A DNA stretch of 42,438 bases from CAYRGQ01 sp964444885 (GTDB taxonomy: Bacteria > Bacteroidota > Bacteroidia > Sphingobacteriales > Sphingobacteriaceae), in the NCBI GenBank assembly GCA_964444885.1, contig CAYUIZ010000012.1:1-42438 (forward strand). Direction: 5' to 3'. Each line of letters opens with the position of its first letter. Positions within the stretch are counted from its first letter, which is position 1. The translations under genes were made by a program, and so were the position numbers. The notes beneath the pieces were generated by a model. The model made no database searches, was not told the DNA's origin, and was given only the letters and a program-made list of their open reading frames with translations. Positions 32,268 through 41,148 of this stretch are shown here, piece after piece.

Positions 32268-33296
32268 ATGGGCAAATCGCACACCGCATATTCCATCTTA
32301 GAGCTCGCACTTATCCCCGAGGGCAATACCGTCAAACAAACCCTAAACGATGCTTTGGCTGTCGCGAAGGCGGCGGAGGAAGCCAACTATAAGCGCTATT
32401 GGTTCGCCGAGCACCACAATTCGGCCAACATTGGTAGTAGTGCACCCTCGATATTGATCGGCTATGTGGCCGAAAACACGGAACGGATCCGGGTGGGCGC
32501 GGGAGGCGTGATGCTGCCTAACCACTCGCCGCTGATCATCGCGGAACAGTTTGGCACGCTGGCACACTTATACCCCCAGCGCATCGATCTGGGACTAGGA
32601 AGGGCGCCGGGCACGGACCGCGCCACTGCACAAGCCATCCGTTCGGATTTTATGCACGCCGCGCAATCCTTTCCCCATGAAGTCGCCAAACTGCAACAGT
32701 ATCTTTCGGCCGACAACCAGCATGCGCCCGTACGTGCCGGAATCGCCGAAGGCACCGACGTACAACTGTATATTTTGGGCTCGAGTACGGACAGCGCCCA
32801 TTTAGCCGCGAGCAGGGGCCTGCCGTATGCCTTCGCGAGCCACTTTGCCTCCACCCACCTCTTCAGTGCCCTGAAAATTTACCACGACGAGTTCCAGCCG
32901 TCCGAGTTTCTAGCAAAACCCTACACAATTGTCGGAATCAACGCCCTGTTGGCCGACAGCGATACGGAAGCCGAGCGCCTGTACACCACGCTCATCCGCA
33001 TGTTTTTGGGTGTGCTTACGGGAAACACCAATGCCGGGCTCCAGCCGCCGACTGACCTGACGCCAGACCTGCAGGAGGCACTCCAACACCCTGCCCTACA
33101 ACAAATGCTGAAGTATTCGTTCGTAGGATGCAAGCAAACGGTGAAGACACAACTTCAGGCGTTTCTAGACCAGACCCGCGCCGACGAACTGATCGTCGTT
33201 TCCTCCGCCTACAATCACGCTGATCGAATCAAATCCATCCAGCTCTTCGGGGAGGTCATGGCTGAAATCAATGCCGAAAAAGAAGCGGTCAGTTAA
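32268..33296 (+). CDS. LLM class flavin-dependent oxidoreductase (luciferase-like), copy 2
   Basis: A 342-aa luciferase-like flavin oxidoreductase, paralogous to the protein at 27649-28647. It shares YWFAEHHN, IRVGAGGVMLPNHSPL, AEQFGTLAHLYPQRIDLGLGRAPGTD and LYILGSSTDSAHLAASRGLPYAFASHFA. The start at ATG 32268 fits the family; an earlier in-frame codon lies in the leader. The substrate is unknown. Divergent pairing with an HxlR regulator, with dyads and a good -7 box in between, suggests it is induced under electrophile or oxidant stress, where flavin oxidoreductases commonly detoxify quinones or aldehydes. That function is inferred from context only. Confidence 0.92.
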   Translation: MGKSHTAYSILELALIPEGNTVKQTLNDALAVAKAAEEANYKRYWFAEHHNSANIGSSAPSILIGYVAENTERIRVGAGGVMLPNHSPLIIAEQFGTLAHLYPQRIDLGLGRAPGTDRATAQAIRSDFMHAAQSFPHEVAKLQQYLSADNQHAPVRAGIAEGTDVQLYILGSSTDSAHLAASRGLPYAFASHFASTHLFSALKIYHDEFQPSEFLAKPYTIVGINALLADSDTEAERLYTTLIRMFLGVLTGNTNAGLQPPTDLTPDLQEALQHPALQQMLKYSFVGCKQTVKTQLQAFLDQTRADELIVVSSAYNHADRIKSIQLFGEVMAEINAEKEAVS

Positions 33297-33323
33297 TCGC
33301 ATACCCCGGCCAACTCACTCGGC

Positions 33324-34082
33324 TTACTGCTTTTCAACTAAATACTTCCAGTAACGCTTAGGTACGTGTTTCAGGTGGAGTTTCAGATTGCGGCGTGCTT
33401 CGATGTTCGTGCTTTTGAAATACTGCTTCCAAAGCCTTTCGATCTGCTCATTGCGTTCGTCTAATGCGATGGACAAGTTTTGTGTTGACGTTGCCTCCGC
33501 AGCGCTGTAGGGTTGCACCTCGGCCACAGCCTGGCCATCATAGTGCATGCCATAGTTTCGCTTTGCATCGTATATGAGCCATCGCTGGTCGGCATATCGG
33601 CTGCGGAAAAACGGCACGACCAAGGGCAGGACGTCGCAATCGGGTTCGATGGTGGCCACATACAGTCCATCGGCGCTCTTAGCGAAGCGAACGAAGGCTT
33701 TCATCCAGTGGCGTTCCCGCGATACCTTTTTCAGGGTTTGCGAAAAAAACAGCACGTCCCGGTCCCCGTAGTTTTCCAGGGCTCCCGCACCTGCCGTAAA
33801 CACCTGCTGCGCGACGCGATAGCCGGCCTGCCACGCAGAACGGTCTTCGGAAAGGAAAATGCAAAGAAAGCGCGCCGCTTTCTCCTTTCCCAGCGCTTTC
33901 CCCAGCCCCGTGTGCACGCGTTGCGCTTTCGCTGGATTTGTCATGACCTCGCGTACCTGACCAAACAAATCAGACCCACCATCCGTAGCGAGGACCGGCG
34001 CGGCATCCCACTCCTTTCGCTCGAAACACTCGAAAAGACCCGTCAAATAACCGGCGTACGTGCCGTCAATTAGGTAATTCAT
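33324..34082 (-). CDS. TIGR03915/DUF4130 family putative DNA metabolism protein
   Basis: A 252-aa protein of the DUF4130/TIGR03915 family, which occurs next to a radical SAM protein of the TIGR03916 family and in many proteobacteria is fused to a uracil-DNA-glycosylase domain. Here the glycosylase domain is absent and the protein ends in LKHVPKRYWKYLVEK. Family features are the N-terminal YLIDGTYAGYLTGLFECF (residues 3-20), SRERHWMKAFVRFAK, the ATIEPDCDVLPLVVPFF segment near 150 and RWLIYDAKRNYGMHYDG near 175. The biochemical role is not established; DNA repair or modification is inferred from partners. It follows the radical SAM gene by 21 bp and is surely co-transcribed with it. Confidence 0.9.
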   Translation of the reverse strand: MNYLIDGTYAGYLTGLFECFERKEWDAAPVLATDGGSDLFGQVREVMTNPAKAQRVHTGLGKALGKEKAARFLCIFLSEDRSAWQAGYRVAQQVFTAGAGALENYGDRDVLFFSQTLKKVSRERHWMKAFVRFAKSADGLYVATIEPDCDVLPLVVPFFRSRYADQRWLIYDAKRNYGMHYDGQAVAEVQPYSAAEATSTQNLSIALDERNEQIERLWKQYFKSTNIEARRNLKLHLKHVPKRYWKYLVEKQ

Positions 34083-34103
34083 CGTTTGTGCGGATGCATC
34101 GTG

Positions 34104-35360
34104 CTAAAACAAGTTGAGTTGTCCTGTCGGGACGGCCTGGCGGGCGTGCCGGCTAGCCGTGGCCAAAATCGCGCTTCGCACCTGTGCCATCGCAGGCGCA
34201 CCGAGCACGACAGGCGCATCCGCATAGGTAATGAAGTGCCTCGCTCTGCTGAATGCAAGCCCCATCTTTCGCAATTGATACTCGTATAACCGCCCAAATC
34301 GCCTAGCTTGTACAATCTTCAGTGCCGACCGGGTGCCGATGCCCGGAACCCGGATGATATCCCGGTAATCCGCGCGGTTCAGGTCGACCGGAAAATATTG
34401 CGGATTGCGTAGCGCCCAAGCCTGCTTGGGATCCACAGCCAAATCGAGATGCGGGATGGCCGGGCTCAGCAGCTCCTCCAGCCGGAAATCGTAAAAGCGC
34501 AGCAGCCAATCGGTCTGGTACAGGCGGTTCTCACGCAACAAAGGCGGGGTAGAGCCAATTTGCGGCAAGGAGCTGTCTTCAATGTTAATAGGAATATAGC
34601 CGCTGTAATATACCCGCTTGAGACGGTACGCCTGATAAAAATCGGTAGCCGCACGCATAATCTGGAAATCCGTATCGGGCGTTGCGCCGACAACCAGCTG
34701 TGTGCTTTGCCCCGCCGGCACAAAAGACGGGACATGCTTAATCAGATTCTTCTCTTCTTTAAAAGCTTGCATTTGCTGGTTCACAAAAGCCAAGGGCTTT
34801 TTAACGGAATCATGGTCCTTTTCCGGCGCCACGATTTTCAGTCCCGCCTCAGTAGGCACTTCCAGGTTGATGCTCATCCGGTCTACGTATAAACCCGCTT
34901 CCCGAACCAGCTCCTCGCTCGCGCCCGGGATGGTTTTCAGGTGGATGTATCCGTTGTATCGCTCTTCGGTACGCAGTTTCTTCACAATCCGCAACAAACG
35001 CTCCATCGTGAAATCGGCGTTCTTGAAGATCCCCGAGCTTAAAAACAATCCCTCGATATAGTTGCGACGGTAAAAATTCATCGTCAAGTCCACCACTTCC
35101 TCCGCGGTGAATGCGGCCCGCTTCACATCGTTGCTCCGCCGGCTGACACAAAACGAGCAGTCATAAATACAATGCTTCGTCAACAGAATTTTCAACAAGG
35201 ATACGCAGCGCCCATCTTCGGTGTACGTATGGCATATTCCCGACTGCGACGCATCCCCAATACCGCCTGTATTCTTGCGCTTACTCCCACTCGAGCTGCA
35301 GCTAACGTCATATTTTGCCGCGTCCGCGAGAATGGTCAGCTTCTCTTCTATCCTATACAT
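34104..35360 (-). CDS. Putative DNA modification/repair radical SAM protein (TIGR03916)
   Basis: A 418-aa radical SAM protein. The cluster motif CIYDCSFC gives Cys64, Cys68 and Cys71; extra conserved-looking cysteines lie at 21, 43 and 52. A TIM-barrel radical SAM core follows (LFLSSGIFKNADFTMERLL near 100, MSINLEVPTEAGL near 155), and near residues 335-350 the sequence RVPGIGTRSALKIV is a helix-hairpin-helix, a non-specific DNA-binding motif. This combination defines the family linked to UDG/DUF4130 proteins; the reaction is unknown. The start at ATG 35360 was preferred over an upstream extension that crosses the promoter. A TATTTTTG box lies 24 nt upstream. It is divergent from the exonuclease-ligase-helicase-nuclease cassette. 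Confidence 0.93.
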   Translation of the reverse strand: MYRIEEKLTILADAAKYDVSCSSSGSKRKNTGGIGDASQSGICHTYTEDGRCVSLLKILLTKHCIYDCSFCVSRRSNDVKRAAFTAEEVVDLTMNFYRRNYIEGLFLSSGIFKNADFTMERLLRIVKKLRTEERYNGYIHLKTIPGASEELVREAGLYVDRMSINLEVPTEAGLKIVAPEKDHDSVKKPLAFVNQQMQAFKEEKNLIKHVPSFVPAGQSTQLVVGATPDTDFQIMRAATDFYQAYRLKRVYYSGYIPINIEDSSLPQIGSTPPLLRENRLYQTDWLLRFYDFRLEELLSPAIPHLDLAVDPKQAWALRNPQYFPVDLNRADYRDIIRVPGIGTRSALKIVQARRFGRLYEYQLRKMGLAFSRARHFITYADAPVVLGAPAMAQVRSAILATASRHARQAVPTGQLNLF

Positions 35361-35384
35361 ATTATCCGATTCTTTTATAACTCT

Positions 35385-35392
35385 CAAAAATA
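35385..35392 (-). promoter_or_regulatory. -7 box (TATTTTTG) for the radical SAM-DUF4130 pair
   Basis: An exact TAnnTTTG match on the minus strand, giving a leader of about 19 nt. It sits in a very A-rich stretch with a direct repeat (AAAAATA twice, 9 bp apart). The opposite-facing cassette starts only 50 bp away; I saw no clear plus-strand -7 box in the 81-bp gap. Confidence 0.5.
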
Positions 35393-35441
35393 CTAAAAAT
35401 AATAGCAATTTTAGGCGCAGAATTTGCAGTCCTTTCCTTGT

Positions 35442-36440
35442 ATGATTTCAGTACGTCCCAAAGGGGTTTTCTGCGAGGCAGGAAATTTCTATATCGACCC
35501 GTGGCGGCCCGTGTCCCTCGCCCTGATTACCCACGGCCACGCCGACCATGCGCGCTGGGGGATGGGAAAATACCTGTGCCATGTGCACACGGTACCTATT
35601 CTGCAAAGCCGCATTGCTCCGGATATACGGGTGCAAGGAGTCGAATATGGGCAACCGCTGACGATCAATGGCGTCACGGTATCCTTTCATCCAGCCGGCC
35701 ACATCATCGGATCAGCACAAATACGGCTGGCATACAAGGGGAAGGTGACGGTCATTTCGGGCGATTACAAATTGCAGGACGATGGTCTTTCGCAACCCTT
35801 TGAGCCGGTCCGCTGTCACGAGTTTGTAACCGAGAGCACCTTCGGATTGCCCATATACCGCTGGCCGCCCATCGCGGTGCTGCACCAGCAACTGCGGGAT
35901 TGGGTATCCTATAACCAATCGGTGGGTAAAACGTCGGTGTTCATCGGATACTCGCTGGGTAAAGCGCAACGGCTGTTGCAAGCGCTAGACGGTGTGGGAA
36001 CATTGCACGTGCACACGGCCATCGCCAAGCTCAACGACGCTTATGAACGCACTGGCGTGCACTTGCCCGAATATTGTACAATCGATTTCAGCGCGGATGT
36101 CCGTCACCTCGATCAAGGAATCGTAATCCTGCCTCCTGCCCTAGCCGATTCGAACGTCATCCGAAATATCCCCAATCGGGCAACAGCCATTTGTTCAGGC
36201 TGGATGCAGGTGCGGGGCGCGCGGCGCTGGCGCAGTGCCGACGCAGGTTTTGCCATCAGCGACCACGCCGACTGGCCGGGCTTGCTGACGGCCATTGGGG
36301 AAACTGGCGCGGAAAAGGTCTACGTCACCCACGGGCAGACGGCCGTTTTCGCTAGGTATCTGACTGAGCAAGGCATTGTGGCCCAGGAGTTGCAGACAGA
36401 ATTTGGCGATGTGGAAGAGTCCGCGCCAACCAACGAGTAA
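35442..36440 (+). CDS. Ligase-associated DNA exonuclease (metallo-beta-lactamase fold, TIGR04122 type)
   Basis: A 332-aa nuclease of the metallo-beta-lactamase/beta-CASP-like superfamily, of the kind encoded beside ATP-dependent DNA ligases. Metal ligands are His31, His33, Asp35 and His36 (HGHADH), His87 (PAGHIIGS), Asp108 (SGDYK), and downstream His275 (SDHADW) and His297 (VTHGQT). Relatives are related to SNM1/Artemis DNA-processing enzymes, so it is expected to trim DNA ends before ligation. The start is ATG 35442; a TTG at 35424 only adds six non-conserved residues. It is the first gene of the cassette and the ligase follows after 11 bp. Confidence 0.93.
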   Translation: MISVRPKGVFCEAGNFYIDPWRPVSLALITHGHADHARWGMGKYLCHVHTVPILQSRIAPDIRVQGVEYGQPLTINGVTVSFHPAGHIIGSAQIRLAYKGKVTVISGDYKLQDDGLSQPFEPVRCHEFVTESTFGLPIYRWPPIAVLHQQLRDWVSYNQSVGKTSVFIGYSLGKAQRLLQALDGVGTLHVHTAIAKLNDAYERTGVHLPEYCTIDFSADVRHLDQGIVILPPALADSNVIRNIPNRATAICSGWMQVRGARRWRSADAGFAISDHADWPGLLTAIGETGAEKVYVTHGQTAVFARYLTEQGIVAQELQTEFGDVEESAPTNE

Positions 36441-36451
36441 TCACCGCGCCC

Positions 36452-38032
36452 ATGAAAACATTTGCCCGACTGGTGAACGCCTTGGACAGCACCAACAAAA
36501 TCACGCAAAAACTGGAGGCGATTGACCGTTTCCTTGTCGAAGCTGACGCCAAGGACAAGCTGTGGTTGCTAGCATTATTTACCGGGCGCCGCCCCAAACG
36601 GCCTGTTAACACGGGCTTACTGCGCCAATGGGCCATTGAGGAGACGGGTATTCCCGAATGGCTCTTCCTCGAAGCCTATTCCTCCGTGGGCGATTTAAGC
36701 GAAACGATCGCGCTGGTACTCCCGCCTCCCACCCATGCTATCGAGCGTAGCCTACACGCATGGATGGAATTGGTCATCGCGCTGAACAATAAAAATGAAA
36801 GCGAAAAAAAAACCTTTGTACTGGAGGCTTGGGCAGGCCTGCCGACCATGGAGCGATTTATTTTCAACAAGCTGCTCGGCGGAAGTTTTCGCTTAGGTAT
36901 TTCTTCCAAATCGCTTATTAATGGGCTGGCCCAACATTACGGCATCGACGCCAGCACCATTACCCACAGCGTGATGGGAGACTGGAACATGGACGAGGTG
37001 ACTTTCGATGCGCTAATACAGGGAGCCTATACTGACGCATCGCTCTCAAAGCCCTACCCTTTCTGCCTCGCCTATGCGCTGGAAAAGGACGCGTCCGAAT
37101 TGGGAGAATTGGCCGACTGGCAAGCCGAATACAAATGGGACGGAATCCGGGGGCAATTTATCAAGCGTCAGGGTGAAGTCTTTATCTGGTCCCGTGGCGA
37201 AGAATTGATTACCGAACAATTCCCCGAAATAGAGGAAGCCTTGCTCGCTTGGCCTGGCGACTTTGTTATTGACGGCGAGATCCTTGTTCGCAACAAGGAA
37301 CAAGTGCTTGATTTTGCAATGCTGCAACGGCGCCTCAACCGCAAGAAAATCTCCAAGAAAACGTTGGCGGAGCTACCGGCAGCGATATTCGCTTACGACT
37401 TATTGGAATGGGAAGGAACAGACTGGCGCGAACGGCCGTTAGCGGTGCGGCGTGCCCAGCTGGAAGAACTCTTTCAGCAAAACCCTTCTGATCGACTACA
37501 CCTCTCCGCGATAATCGACGCGCCCGACTGGGCGCAACTGGCGGCCCTGCGCGAAAAAGCGAGGGACGTCAACAGCGAAGGCCTGATGCTGAAGCACCGT
37601 CAGTCGGCCTACCGCACCGGCCGTAAAAAAGGCGACTGGTGGAAGTGGAAAATCGATCCGCTCACCATTGATGCCGTTTTGGTCTACGCGCAGAAAGGCA
37701 GCGGCCGGCGGAGCGGCTATTATACAGACTACACGTTTGCCGTGCGCGACGGGGAAAAGCTAGTCACCATCGCCAAAGCATATTCGGGGCTCACCGACAA
37801 CGAAATACGGGAGGTCAGCCGGTTCGTCACCAAGAATGCGACGGAGAAATTCGGACCGGTGCGCACCGTGCGGCCCGAGCTGGTATTCGAGATCGCGTTT
37901 GAAGGCATCGCCGCCAGCGCGCGGCACAAAGCAGGCGTGGCTTTGCGCTTCCCCCGCATCCTTCGGTGGCGCAAGGACAAAACGGCGGACCAAATTGACG
38001 ATATCGCGAACGTACGGAAACTCATCAAATAA
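36452..38032 (+). CDS. ATP-dependent DNA ligase (cassette type, TIGR04120)
   Basis: A 526-aa ATP-dependent DNA ligase, separate from the essential NAD+ ligase LigA and probably devoted to repair. An N-terminal DNA-binding domain covers residues 1-200. The nucleotidyltransferase domain has motif I EYKWDGIRG with the adenylated Lys228, IWSRGEE, motif III FVIDGEIL near 270, AIFAYDLLEW, motif IV SEGLMLKH and motif V WWKWKID; an OB-fold follows from about 420. No primase or phosphoesterase domain of the LigD kind is attached. A run of nine A residues (36804-36812) at codons 118-121 could allow slippage. It lies between the exonuclease (11 bp) and helicase (6 bp) genes. Confidence 0.95.
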   Translation: MKTFARLVNALDSTNKITQKLEAIDRFLVEADAKDKLWLLALFTGRRPKRPVNTGLLRQWAIEETGIPEWLFLEAYSSVGDLSETIALVLPPPTHAIERSLHAWMELVIALNNKNESEKKTFVLEAWAGLPTMERFIFNKLLGGSFRLGISSKSLINGLAQHYGIDASTITHSVMGDWNMDEVTFDALIQGAYTDASLSKPYPFCLAYALEKDASELGELADWQAEYKWDGIRGQFIKRQGEVFIWSRGEELITEQFPEIEEALLAWPGDFVIDGEILVRNKEQVLDFAMLQRRLNRKKISKKTLAELPAAIFAYDLLEWEGTDWRERPLAVRRAQLEELFQQNPSDRLHLSAIIDAPDWAQLAALREKARDVNSEGLMLKHRQSAYRTGRKKGDWWKWKIDPLTIDAVLVYAQKGSGRRSGYYTDYTFAVRDGEKLVTIAKAYSGLTDNEIREVSRFVTKNATEKFGPVRTVRPELVFEIAFEGIAASARHKAGVALRFPRILRWRKDKTADQIDDIANVRKLIK

Positions 38033-38038
38033 CGGAAT

Positions 38039-40495
38039 ATGGGCAAAGTTTTCGAAGATCGAACCGGGTACCGCATCATCATGAGCTGGATGGAAAAGAA
38101 AGACCAGCAACCTTTCGATTTCCAGCGCCAGGCTTGGTCACGCTACGCCAATGGTTATAGCGGCATGGTTGTGGCGCCCACCGGTTTCGGCAAGACATTT
38201 TCCGTCTTCCTCGCCGTGCTGATCGATTTCATGAACCATCCCGAGCAATACAAGCCCGGCCTTAAGTTACTGTGGGTGACGCCTCTCCGCTCCTTGACCA
38301 AGGATTTGGCACGCGCGATGGAGGAAGCCATCGAAGAAATCGGTCTTGACTGGACAGTAGGCTTGCGCACCGGCGACACGGATCCCAAAATCCGGCAACG
38401 CCAAAACCGCGCGATGCCCGACGTGCTGCTCGCCACGCCGGAGAGCGTGCACTTGCTGCTCGCGCAAAAAGGGCGGGAACGATTTTTCAAAAGCCTTAAG
38501 TGCGTTGCCGTCGACGAATGGCACGAATTGCTCGGTACAAAGCGGGGCGTTATGACTGAGCTGGCATTGGCTTATTTGCGTAGCCAGGCGCCCGCCGTGC
38601 GAATCTGGGGCATTACGGCCACCATCGGAAATCTGAATGAGGCAATGGATGTATTGCTGGCCGACGACACAAAAAAGGCCAAAATCGTAGCCCGGAAAAA
38701 GAAACGCCTGGAAATACTGCCCGTTTATCCTGACGAGGTAGACGTGCTCCCCTGGGCCGGTCACCTCGGAGCGAAATTGGTGGAAAAAGTCGTACCCATC
38801 ATTCTGGCGAGCAAATCGACCCTCATTTTCACCAATACGCGCAGCCAAAGCGAGCTCTGGTATCAGTTGCTATTGGAGGCGCACCCCGATTTCGCTGGAC
38901 AGCTCGCTTTGCACCACAGTTCGGTGGATGCCCACGTGCGGCAATGGATCGAAGAGTCCCTGAGCACGGGTCGCCTCAAGGCGGTCGTCGCGACCTCCTC
39001 GCTGGATTTGGGCGTCGACTTCAAGCCGGTAGACACCATCGTTCAGGTCGGCTCGAGCAAGGGCGTGGCGCGATTCATGCAGCGTGCAGGGCGGAGCGGC
39101 CATTCGCCTTACGAAGTTTCGCGCATCCATTTTGTCCCCACGCATTCCCTCGAACTCATTGAGGTCGCCGCCTTGAAGGAAGCAGTCAAAACAGGCACCA
39201 TCGAAACACGCGATCCTCTGCCGCTCGCCTTCGATGTGCTCGTGCAGTTTATGGTGACAATTGCTTTGGGCGGCGGCTTTCGCGATGAGGAATTATATGC
39301 AGCGGTCAAACGCTCGTTCGCTTTTGCTGAAATGACCGAAGACGAATGGCGCTGGTGCATTCTTTTTATAACCCAAGGTGGGGCGATAGGCAAGCGCTAC
39401 GAGGATTTCCATAAGGTGACGCGCCGCGAAGACGGCCTGCTCGTAGTAGAAAAACGCCGTATCGCAATGCTGCACCGGATGAATATGGGGGTGATCGTCA
39501 GCGATACGATGCTTCGCGTGAAGTTCGTTTCGGGTGGCTACATCGGCATGATCGAAGAATATTTCCTGGCACGGCTAAAGCCCGGCGCCAAATTCGTGCT
39601 GGCTGGCCGCGTGCTCGAGCTGGTGCGCGTCAAGGACATGCTGGCTCAGGTGCGCGCTTCGCAAGGCAAGGCCATCGCGCCTAGCTGGCTGGGCGGACGC
39701 CTACCTCTGAGCGCGAACCTTAGCCATTTTCTCCGGCAAAAGCTGGCTGCGGCCAAACCGCCAGGTGCCTCGGAAAAGGAATTGCGTTTCCTGCATCCCT
39801 TGCTCGACCGACAAAGCGCTCATTCCCACATCCCTGCCGAAGATGAATTTCTGGTCGAATCGATCAAAACACGAGAAGGATACCACCTGTTTATGTACCC
39901 CTTTGAAGGGCGGTTGGTACACGAAGTGATGGCGGCGCTTATTGCTTTTCGCATCAGCCGGCGCTATCCCATCAGTTTTTCGATGGCAATGAATGATTAC
40001 GGTTTTGAGCTGTTGTCGGACTCGGAAATCAAACTTTCGGAAGAAGACCTGCGGGAGGTGTTGGCCAAGGAAAACCTCATGGCCGATGTGCTAGCCAGCG
40101 TAAATGCGACGGAGATGGCCAAGCGAAAGTTTCGGGACATCGCCGTCATCTCGGGATTGGTCGTACAAAACATGTACGGCAAGCAACGGAACAACCGTTC
40201 GCTGCAATCCTCGTCGGGTATCATCTTCCAAGTGCTCGAAGACCATGAGCCCGGCAGCCTGCTGCTGAAACAAGCTTACACGGAGGTATTCAACCAGCAA
40301 CTGGAGGAACAGCGCCTCGTGGCCGCTTTTGAACGCATCAGCAAAAGCCATATTGTTTATCGTTTTGCCTCCGGATTCACACCGCTGAGCTTCCCCATTA
40401 AAGTAGACAGTCTGCGCCAGTCATTGTCCAGCGAGGATCTCGCATCGCGAATTGCTAAACTGCGGGAACGTACCTTGAAAGCTACTCCAAAATGA
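38039..40495 (+). CDS. Ligase-associated DEXH-box helicase (Lhr type, TIGR04121)
   Basis: An 818-aa superfamily 2 helicase of the Lhr-core type. Motif I (Walker A) is APTGFGKT at residues 46-53, with Phe in a position more often Ser or Thr. Motif II is DEWH at 159-162 and motif III ITATIGN at 192-198. In the second RecA domain, ATSSLDLGVDF and QRAGRSGH form motifs V and VI. A winged helix and Lhr C-terminal module fill the rest. Known Lhr enzymes are ATP-driven 3'-to-5' translocases that prefer RNA:DNA hybrids. The gene starts 6 bp after the ligase and overlaps pdeM by 4 bp (ATGA), so translation is coupled. A later ATG (38081) is a possible alternative start. Confidence 0.94.
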   Translation: MGKVFEDRTGYRIIMSWMEKKDQQPFDFQRQAWSRYANGYSGMVVAPTGFGKTFSVFLAVLIDFMNHPEQYKPGLKLLWVTPLRSLTKDLARAMEEAIEEIGLDWTVGLRTGDTDPKIRQRQNRAMPDVLLATPESVHLLLAQKGRERFFKSLKCVAVDEWHELLGTKRGVMTELALAYLRSQAPAVRIWGITATIGNLNEAMDVLLADDTKKAKIVARKKKRLEILPVYPDEVDVLPWAGHLGAKLVEKVVPIILASKSTLIFTNTRSQSELWYQLLLEAHPDFAGQLALHHSSVDAHVRQWIEESLSTGRLKAVVATSSLDLGVDFKPVDTIVQVGSSKGVARFMQRAGRSGHSPYEVSRIHFVPTHSLELIEVAALKEAVKTGTIETRDPLPLAFDVLVQFMVTIALGGGFRDEELYAAVKRSFAFAEMTEDEWRWCILFITQGGAIGKRYEDFHKVTRREDGLLVVEKRRIAMLHRMNMGVIVSDTMLRVKFVSGGYIGMIEEYFLARLKPGAKFVLAGRVLELVRVKDMLAQVRASQGKAIAPSWLGGRLPLSANLSHFLRQKLAAAKPPGASEKELRFLHPLLDRQSAHSHIPAEDEFLVESIKTREGYHLFMYPFEGRLVHEVMAALIAFRISRRYPISFSMAMNDYGFELLSDSEIKLSEEDLREVLAKENLMADVLASVNATEMAKRKFRDIAVISGLVVQNMYGKQRNNRSLQSSSGIIFQVLEDHEPGSLLLKQAYTEVFNQQLEEQRLVAAFERISKSHIVYRFASGFTPLSFPIKVDSLRQSLSSEDLASRIAKLRERTLKATPK

Positions 40496-41148
40496 CCGAA
40501 CTAACTACGCACGCGATACATTTCGGGGGGAACGAGCTGTGGCTTACCAGCCAGCGGGCAATTTACTGGCCGGCCGAACAGGCACTCATCCTTGCCGATC
40601 TCCACTTGGGGAAAGCGTCTCACTTCCGCCAACACGGCATCGCATTGCCGTCGACCGTCAGTGAGCGGGACCTGTCGCGGCTGGACGCCTTGCTAACGCA
40701 CTACCGCCCCAAACACGCGATTATCGTCGGGGATTTTACCCACGCCGGCGCCAATGCCGAGGTGGAGCATTTTGCCGACCTCCCGGCGAAACACAGCAGC
40801 ACGTGTTTCACGCTAGTACGCGGCAATCACGACAGGCTTCCAGCGTCCCAACTCGCCGCTTGGGGTATGGCGAACTGTCTGGATGATTGGGAACTGCAAA
40901 ACATCCGGTTTGTGCATGAGCCAAGTAGCGCGTCGATGCCAACAATCAGCGGGCACCTCCATCCCGGAGTCCGGATTCCTTTGCCGCACCGGCGACACAT
41001 TCAGTTGCCTTGCTATGCCGTGGCCGGACAACAGCTAATTCTACCTGCATTCAGCCTATTTACAGGCTTGGACACCGCATCTGTGCCTGCCAATGCCTCC
41101 TGCTACGCGATTTATGACGGCGGAATTTTGGAGATCGGCCCAAGATAA
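40492..41148 (+). CDS. pdeM: Ligase-associated DNA damage response endonuclease PdeM (metallophosphoesterase, MPE)
   Basis: A 218-aa calcineurin-like metallophosphoesterase of the PdeM/MPE family. All two-metal motifs are present: DLHLG (Asp36, His38), GDFTH (Asp81), GNHD (Asn112, His113), VHEP (His142) and GHLHPG (His155, His157). The Pseudomonas putida homologue from a similar gene cluster is reported to be a manganese-dependent single-strand DNA endonuclease, so it probably nicks single-stranded DNA in the same repair route as the helicase and ligase. The ATG overlaps the helicase stop (ATGA), so the two are translationally coupled. It is the last gene of the cassette, and converges on the OmpA-type gene. 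Confidence 0.93.
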   Translation: MTELTTHAIHFGGNELWLTSQRAIYWPAEQALILADLHLGKASHFRQHGIALPSTVSERDLSRLDALLTHYRPKHAIIVGDFTHAGANAEVEHFADLPAKHSSTCFTLVRGNHDRLPASQLAAWGMANCLDDWELQNIRFVHEPSSASMPTISGHLHPGVRIPLPHRRHIQLPCYAVAGQQLILPAFSLFTGLDTASVPANASCYAIYDGGILEIGPR

